64,000 nucleotides of DNA, taken from the NCBI GenBank assembly GCA_029964075.1, contig CM057149.1, positions 8,070,465-8,134,464 on the forward strand, in the 5' to 3' direction. This DNA comes from Patiria pectinifera (taxonomy: Eukaryota > Echinodermata > Asteroidea > Valvatida > Asterinidae). Every line of letters begins with the position of its first letter. Positions within the stretch are counted from its first letter, which is position 1. The translations under genes were made by a program, and so were the position numbers. Shown piece by piece: positions 58,825-64,000 of this stretch. The notes below the pieces were generated by a model, which did not search any database, was not told where the DNA came from, and worked only from the letters and a program-made list of their open reading frames with translations.

Positions 58825-60239
58825 GCAACTTTGTAGAATTTGAAACATTATCTGACCTTTAAATATTAAAAATGTGACTTGATAAAAAGTCAAGGGAATT
58901 ACTTTTATTTGACATTTGCCAATAAAAATTACAACATTGACAGGGAGGGAGAATTATGAAATCTTTGATAAACGAAAGGAGCTCTGCCAAACACATTGGA
59001 ATCATTTCACAAGAGTAGGTTGGTTTCCTTCTGAGGAAATTATCCGATTTTATCTTCAGCTCAGTAAAGTTTCTCTGCTCTCCTATCCTGAAGGCATTCT
59101 CTCAAACTCATACACTTTACAAGCAAACAAGCCAACTAGTTTGAGAGTTTACGTCACTGGCACCGAAACTAAACTCCACACAGGAAGCCTGTAGCCACGA
59201 TATCAACACTGAGTGAACTGGAGCACCAGAGATGACCTCACCAGGCCGCTCCCAGGGCAACTTGACCTCTGCGCTAGTCTCTTCTCAAGACTCAATCAAC
59301 TGGAGCACCTGCCTGCTGCCTACTGATAGCGGCAAATTCTCTTCATCCACTTATGATAAGCTTGCTTGAAATTTTGGTCTGCTGTATGGCTCCCTTTATC
59401 AAGTTGATGTCTGTGGTCCTCCTGGGTCTTTCTGGGTGGTCTAAGGATGGTCCAGGCCATCCCCAGACTTCCTGAAGCTTGAAGCAAGTGGCCAGCTATC
59501 AGCAAACCCTGGACAGGATTTCTTCGGCCAGGTTAGCATTTACAGACTGCATTCCAGCCTGGCATGAAGGGAATGTGAGATGTAATCTCAAGGACACAGA
59601 GGTCCTGACACACTGGCAGATGGGCAGTGGGCAATGCAGAAAGTCAACTATAAATCCTTATAATCTGATCAATTGTAAATAGGCCCACACCAGTGATTAC
59701 AATTTGGAATGAATTATCACTCCCTGTTGGTCATGTTTCCAATCAATTAGAACACCTCATTTTACTTTTGCAACTGACAAAATAACAATTGTATGAATGC
59801 TGGATATTAATTTTCAATAACCAATCATGAGCTCATCTTTTCAGAACACTGGTCAGCAACCTCATTTGATCCACTTTTTTGAGGGGGGGGGGGTTGGCTT
59901 CAGAAGTTTTTGGCCTTTGCTCTCCCACCTTTATTATCAAAGACTGGTTTCCGATCAATCCAACCAAAAAAATGTAACAAATAATAGCCAACACAACTGC
60001 AAGCCAAATCATCCTTCAATATTACAAGGTTTTGGAGGATTTAGTAAGATTAAGGAACAGCTTAGGCCTATTCTCTAGCACTTTGCTAGTACCACATTTC
60101 TTAATTAAAGTGTTAAAGAAAGTACATGTACCATTGGCTTCCTATTAAGTGATTGCGGACAATTCCGAAAAAACTTATAGACCATCGTAAGGTTAACCCT
60201 AACTCCCCAGCATAATTTAGTACTATAGTAGGAACCATA

Positions 60240-61385
60240 CCCATCCTGGCAAATTCAAACACCATATGGGAAACTGCACACACATATTTCTGACTTTGCT
60301 AAGAGCTGGAGGTGTGCCAACCCAATGTAAAAGACTGTCAGTTTTTACTGATAGGGCTACTGTACTACCTCCATGCAGATTCCAACAAAACATGCCGTTA
60401 AGGTTTGATGGGTTGAGTTCTGTTGGGGTAAAGGAATCTCCAACAGGCTGAATCGGTCACAAAGTTTTCTTACAAGCCCTCCAATCAAGCACCGTACAAA
60501 AGCTACCATCCTGAAAACAATTACATTCAGATGAAACAACATGCCAAAGTACAAGACATTTCCAGACTTCAATGACACTAGACCTGCAGAAATCTGGTTT
60601 TAATACAACTGGAAGAACACCCAGTCCAAAATTGAAATTTGATTAGCCAGTAACAGCAGGATAAGGCCACTCTGGGTCATATTATCCAGCATCAGAGAGA
60701 TAAGTTATCAGCAATCACTTGTAGTGAACAATAGCTTTGACATTTTCATTGGGTATTTTCAACATGACTTTACAGAGATAGTATCTCATTGAGAGGCAAT
60801 GGGTTTACTTTATTGCATAAGGTTTCAATTATGGTAGAGCAGTGTTGCCAGAAATCTGAAACAATATGACAAGGTGAGTGGCAGCATTCTCTTACACTGT
60901 TCCCAGCTGTGGCTGGGTCGGCATCGCAGCTTGATACAGGTAGCTCAACCGATTTTGCCAACAATTGCTCGCTGAAATATCATTCACAGAATCTGTCAAC
61001 GTTGCTTTTTGAATAACTGCACATCCATCCCAGTTTCATATATATGCAGTGAAACCTGTTCAAGGACCATATATAATAGGCCTACACTACAGACACGTGT
61101 AACTGTTATTTGCATGACACCCATGTAAACAGAATAATATTTTGAAATATTTTGGTAAATTTGAGGTATTAAAACACTAACCCCTTTGAGTGATTTACTA
61201 GGACCTTCCTCACTCTTGCAAAATCCAAGACCATATGGTAACGCCAACACCTAAACTGTTGGTTGTACGCCTAACCCCATGTAAAGCATAATCAGTTTAC
61301 TACAGTGCAGTCCTCACTCCAACAGATCCCAAACAAAACATGCAGACTTTGGAATTTGATGGGTTGGGGATGGTTAGGGTATTAT
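60240..61385. repeat. Diverged direct repeats about 960 bp apart (60240-60440, 61220-61385)
   Basis: Shared words in the same order: ACCATATGG, CCAATGTAAA/CCCATGTAAA, ACAAAACATGC, TTTGATGGGTTG and GGGTAAAG/GGGTATTA. Similarity is perhaps 65-70%, so these are two old copies of one dispersed element. Confidence 0.5.
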
Positions 61386-61514
61386 AAAAGTTTAAATTCT
61401 ACAGCCATACCATGCACTGCGTGTAACCTTTGTGTCGGGGAGGGGGCTGAGGGTGACAACAGAAAATGACAGCAAGGGGTATGGCTATTAATACCAGAAC
61501 AATCATTTTCACAG

Positions 61515-61665
61515 AATTGTGGTCACCTTCAATGGCAACAGAGCAGAAAAACTTGTATTTTTAGAGTGTCTGCATGCCAATGCAGGAATTAAAAATAAAA
61601 GGATTTTTGTTGTTCCGCCACGGTCTGCCAAACAGTATTTTCATGGACAAATAATAGAGTCAGAG
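61515..61665 (+). CDS. Candidate exon of an unrecognised plus-strand gene
   Basis: Acceptor CAATCATTTTCACAG| and donor GTCAGAG|GTATGT bound 151 bp that are open in one frame (entry phase 2, exit phase 0, 50 codons). The product begins IVVTFNGNRAEKLVFLECLH and ends FVVPPRSAKQYFHGQIIESE. Its alternation of hydrophobic and charged residues looks like a folded beta-rich domain rather than translated repeat sequence. I do not recognise the family. An open stretch of this length is not rare by chance, so the call depends on the splice sites, composition and phase agreement with the candidate at 63741. The strand is opposite to the ADAMTS gene. Confidence 0.35.
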
Positions 61666-61826
61666 GTATGTACATACAATGTCCACCTCCGCATGGGCTT
61701 TGACAGGGGTGAGATGGGTGCATGGAAGTGATAAATGTACAAAATAATCAGCAGAGGATTTGGGACATTCAGAATTAAATTAGTCATTGCTCTCAAGGTC
61801 CCAGAGCAACATAGGGGCTTTATGCT

Positions 61827-62484
61827 GTCACCAACACCACGAAGTAACACCCATCTACATGTACATACCAGTTAAAACTAGCAATCGGAGAAAACGGCAA
61901 CTAAAGCTGAACGCCTTCTAAAACAACACTTTGCGTCAAAACGACAAAGTATTTTCAGTTGGGTTTCTCGTTGTGGACATTTGATGAATTGAATTTATTA
62001 AATCTGCTGTTTTTCACTCGTTTGTGTATTAAATAAACAAGAAATAAGAGAAAAAAGATGAGTGTTAGTTCGTGAAACCGAAAAAGCTGCGAAACTGTAA
62101 ATTTTCGTTTTCACGAAGTAACACTCTTCAATGTATTTAACACGAGGAAAGTGCAACTTCAGGTCAGCGCGTGCGCGCTCATACAACTTGTTACAAGAAG
62201 AGTGTTACTTCGTGAAAACGTTTTTGCTCACTTATGAGCAGAGTGCGCGCCATGCATTGCAATGGAAAATGGAACTTGAGTGTTACTTTGTGAAAACGAA
62301 AATTGTCACTTTTGCGCAAAAGTTGCCATGGATACTTAGCGTAATTATTAAAGTAAAGCTCTTGAAGCTTTGAAACTTCGTGCAATGGTAGGCCTTTATG
62401 AATAATGTTTAAAAATCCTAAAAACTGAAAATCGAAAAAAATATGCTTTAACACGGTAGAGTGTTACTTCGTGGTGTCGGTGAC
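61827..62484. mobile_element. 658-bp MITE with 24-bp TIRs and internal subrepeats
   Basis: GTCACCAACACCACGAAGTA plus ACAC at 61827 faces GTGTTACTTCGTGGTG plus TCGGTGAC at 62461-62484, one mismatch in 24. Internal copies of GTGTTACTTCGTGAAAACG occur at 62202, 62280 (one change) and inverted at 62106-62124. The element therefore contains nested hairpins. Confidence 0.88.
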
Positions 62485-62578
62485 GATGTGTATGGATGTG
62501 TACATGTATATATATGAACCCCTTAAAATATCCATTTCCTTTGTTCTATATAAAACCTTTATTGGTACAGAGACCTTT

Positions 62579-63005
62579 TAGGCTGTCACTAAATATACCG
62601 AATATTCTAATATTTGATCTTCAACCGAATATTCGAATAGCTTTTTGCCGGTTTGAATATATGAAAGAAAAAAAAACTACACATGACTGTGATGTTATTT
62701 CTAATCGTAAAGTTGTGGCACAATATTGTCAGTTTTTTTGGTCGAAGGTGATTCGTTATCCCAATCCTTCTAGCAGGCTAAAACCCCTTTACAATTGTAA
62801 AATACCTACAGTAAAACACTCCAACCGTCTATCATATCGATCACGGAAGGCACTTTTAACCAGCTAGCTTTGCGTGCGACTTTTGACTGGCATGGCACAA
62901 AGTTAAGTTTCGAATAATTGAATAGAGAGTTTCGAATAATTGAATATTCGGTGAAACACAGTTCTTAATGATCAAATACTAAATTATTTGAAACTGGACA
63001 GCCTA
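62579..63005. mobile_element. MITE with TAGGCTGTC ends and GAATATTCG subterminal repeats
   Basis: TAGGCTGTC at 62579 faces GACAGCCTA ending at 63005. Subterminal CCGAATATTC...CGAATATTCG and TTCGAATAATTGAATA repeats on both sides resemble those of some hAT-type elements. No target duplication could be fixed. Confidence 0.55.
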
Positions 63006-63740
63006 GACACCTTTTCGATAAAATCTCACAAATTCCAGATTTCAAAGGGATTTTTCTGAAACTCCGGAAATCAGGACAAATCCTGACAAATCTCAGCCCG
63101 TTGCCCTTAACAGTCAGTTAAATAAGTCTGCTACAGCTAAAGACCTTCCTGGTCTAGTAACCCCTCCATGCACCCCATATCCCACCAGCTGTTCAACTAA
63201 AGTTCAACTATAACAAAGCCAAAACCAAGGGGGAATTGGCCTGTAATTTGTCCCATGATGTTTCGCATTTCACCAGCGATTTGTTATAACATAGCCGGCG
63301 GGCCTATATAGCTTGTTATGTGCCCAGCAATGCATGGGACCGGTTGCACCGGCTGGGGACCGGCTGTACAAGCCAGCTGTGAATACAGAGGGATATATGT
63401 TCTGATCTTGGGCCAGATACTAAGATTGGGGCAAGTTTCTACCTGCCAGCATAGTATTCATAGTTATGAGTGTGTATTTCCCATTGCTTAGCTGTGATGA
63501 TTGATGCATGATCTACATGCATATCGCCCTACCAAGGAATTGCCCCATTTCTTAAGGATTGAAACTTTCGCTGAGTTTTCAACACCATTGCAACAGTGAC
63601 CTACATGTACAAGAGGATCTGCAGGTAAAGTCACGCCAACAGCTGACTTAAAACCCAAACACCAGGATGAGACTAGCACTTGATTTTACCAAACTATTGA
63701 TGGGATTGTCTTTCGGTACTAGTGGGAGAAACTTCTAGAG

Positions 63741-63818
63741 GTTGATAATGATATGGTGGAGAGTTGGTTTATTGCTGGAGACTTGCTTTTTCAAAGAAAC
63801 TGTCTGACTGTGCTGAGA
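63741..63818 (+). CDS. Second candidate exon of the unrecognised plus-strand gene
   Basis: 78 bp between AACTTCTAGAG| and GCTGAGA|GTAAGAG, phase 0 to phase 0, 26 codons starting VDNDMVESWFIAGDLLFQ and ending RNCLTVLR. The entry phase equals the exit phase of the 61515-61665 candidate, so the two could be consecutive exons. An alternative acceptor two bases upstream (CTTCTAG|AG) would change the phase. No family is recognised. Two MITEs occupy much of the 2.1-kb interval between the candidates. Confidence 0.3.
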
Positions 63819-63919
63819 GTAAGAGTAAGATTATTTAATTGCAGCATAAGTTCTAATACTTGCTCTACTAGAGTCCTGTACTACAAGCCATCTGATCCCC
63901 CATCCCTTAGTTTAAGGAC

Positions 63920-64000
63920 CTTTCAGACTAACTAAAATCTCCACCCGGGTCCAACGTGGAGATTTCAGGAACCCCTTTCACACTAGCAAGAATCCAACAT
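63920..64000 (+). repeat. Fragment related to the 43005 tandem unit
   Basis: GATTTCAGGAACCCCTTTCA and CACTAGCAAGAATCCAAC match GATTTCAGGAACACCTTCCA and CACTAGCAAGGATCCAAC at about 43270-43310. It is cut by the window edge. Confidence 0.65.

Overview
The window reads as a metazoan nuclear genome and is almost entirely non-coding. It is AT-leaning, has no long open reading frames, and carries short exons with GT-AG junctions separated by introns of 0.6 to 37 kb. It also holds dozens of short inverted-repeat transposons (MITEs), tRNA-derived SINEs and vertebrate-type TTAGGG repeats. The many TACATGTA and TAGGCCTAC words, the repeat types and the protein similarity suggest a marine deuterostome, probably an echinoderm or other ambulacrarian. 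That taxonomic placement is inference.

The one recognisable gene lies on the minus strand between about 51053 and 8680 and encodes an ADAMTS secreted metalloprotease. In transcript order I see: a 33-bp microexon (51053-51021); a 148-bp exon for the end of the prodomain (14432-14285); a 121-bp exon with the furin site and the start of the catalytic domain (13300-13180); an 84-bp exon (9509-9426); and a 125-bp exon (8804-8680). Phases agree at every junction. The signal peptide and main prodomain, and the zinc-binding HExxH part plus the ancillary domains, are not recognisable in the window.

The main discovery is a second, partial copy of the catalytic-domain exon at 12577-12502, about 600 bp downstream of the first. 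It is open, has an identical-type splice donor, and differs from the main copy by 8 bases in 72, giving 5 amino acid changes and no indel. A 511-bp transposon with 15-bp terminal inverted repeats and a 9-bp target duplication (12600-13110) sits between the copies. Either copy alone keeps the frame; including both breaks it. It is either an alternative (mutually exclusive) exon that would omit the furin site, or a decaying duplicate.

Layout: 1-8.6 kb is the ADAMTS intron or flank, with a near-perfect 157-bp-arm palindrome (615-960), several MITEs and a telomere-like hairpin. 8.7-14.4 kb holds the catalytic and prodomain exons. 14.4-51 kb is one huge intron filled with at least three TTAA-ended MITE families, nested SINEs, G-rich minisatellites and a 157-bp tandem array. 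51-64 kb has more repeats, and near the right edge two weakly supported plus-strand candidate exons (61515-61665, 63741-63818) of no recognised family. No CRISPR, rRNA or intact tRNA gene was seen.
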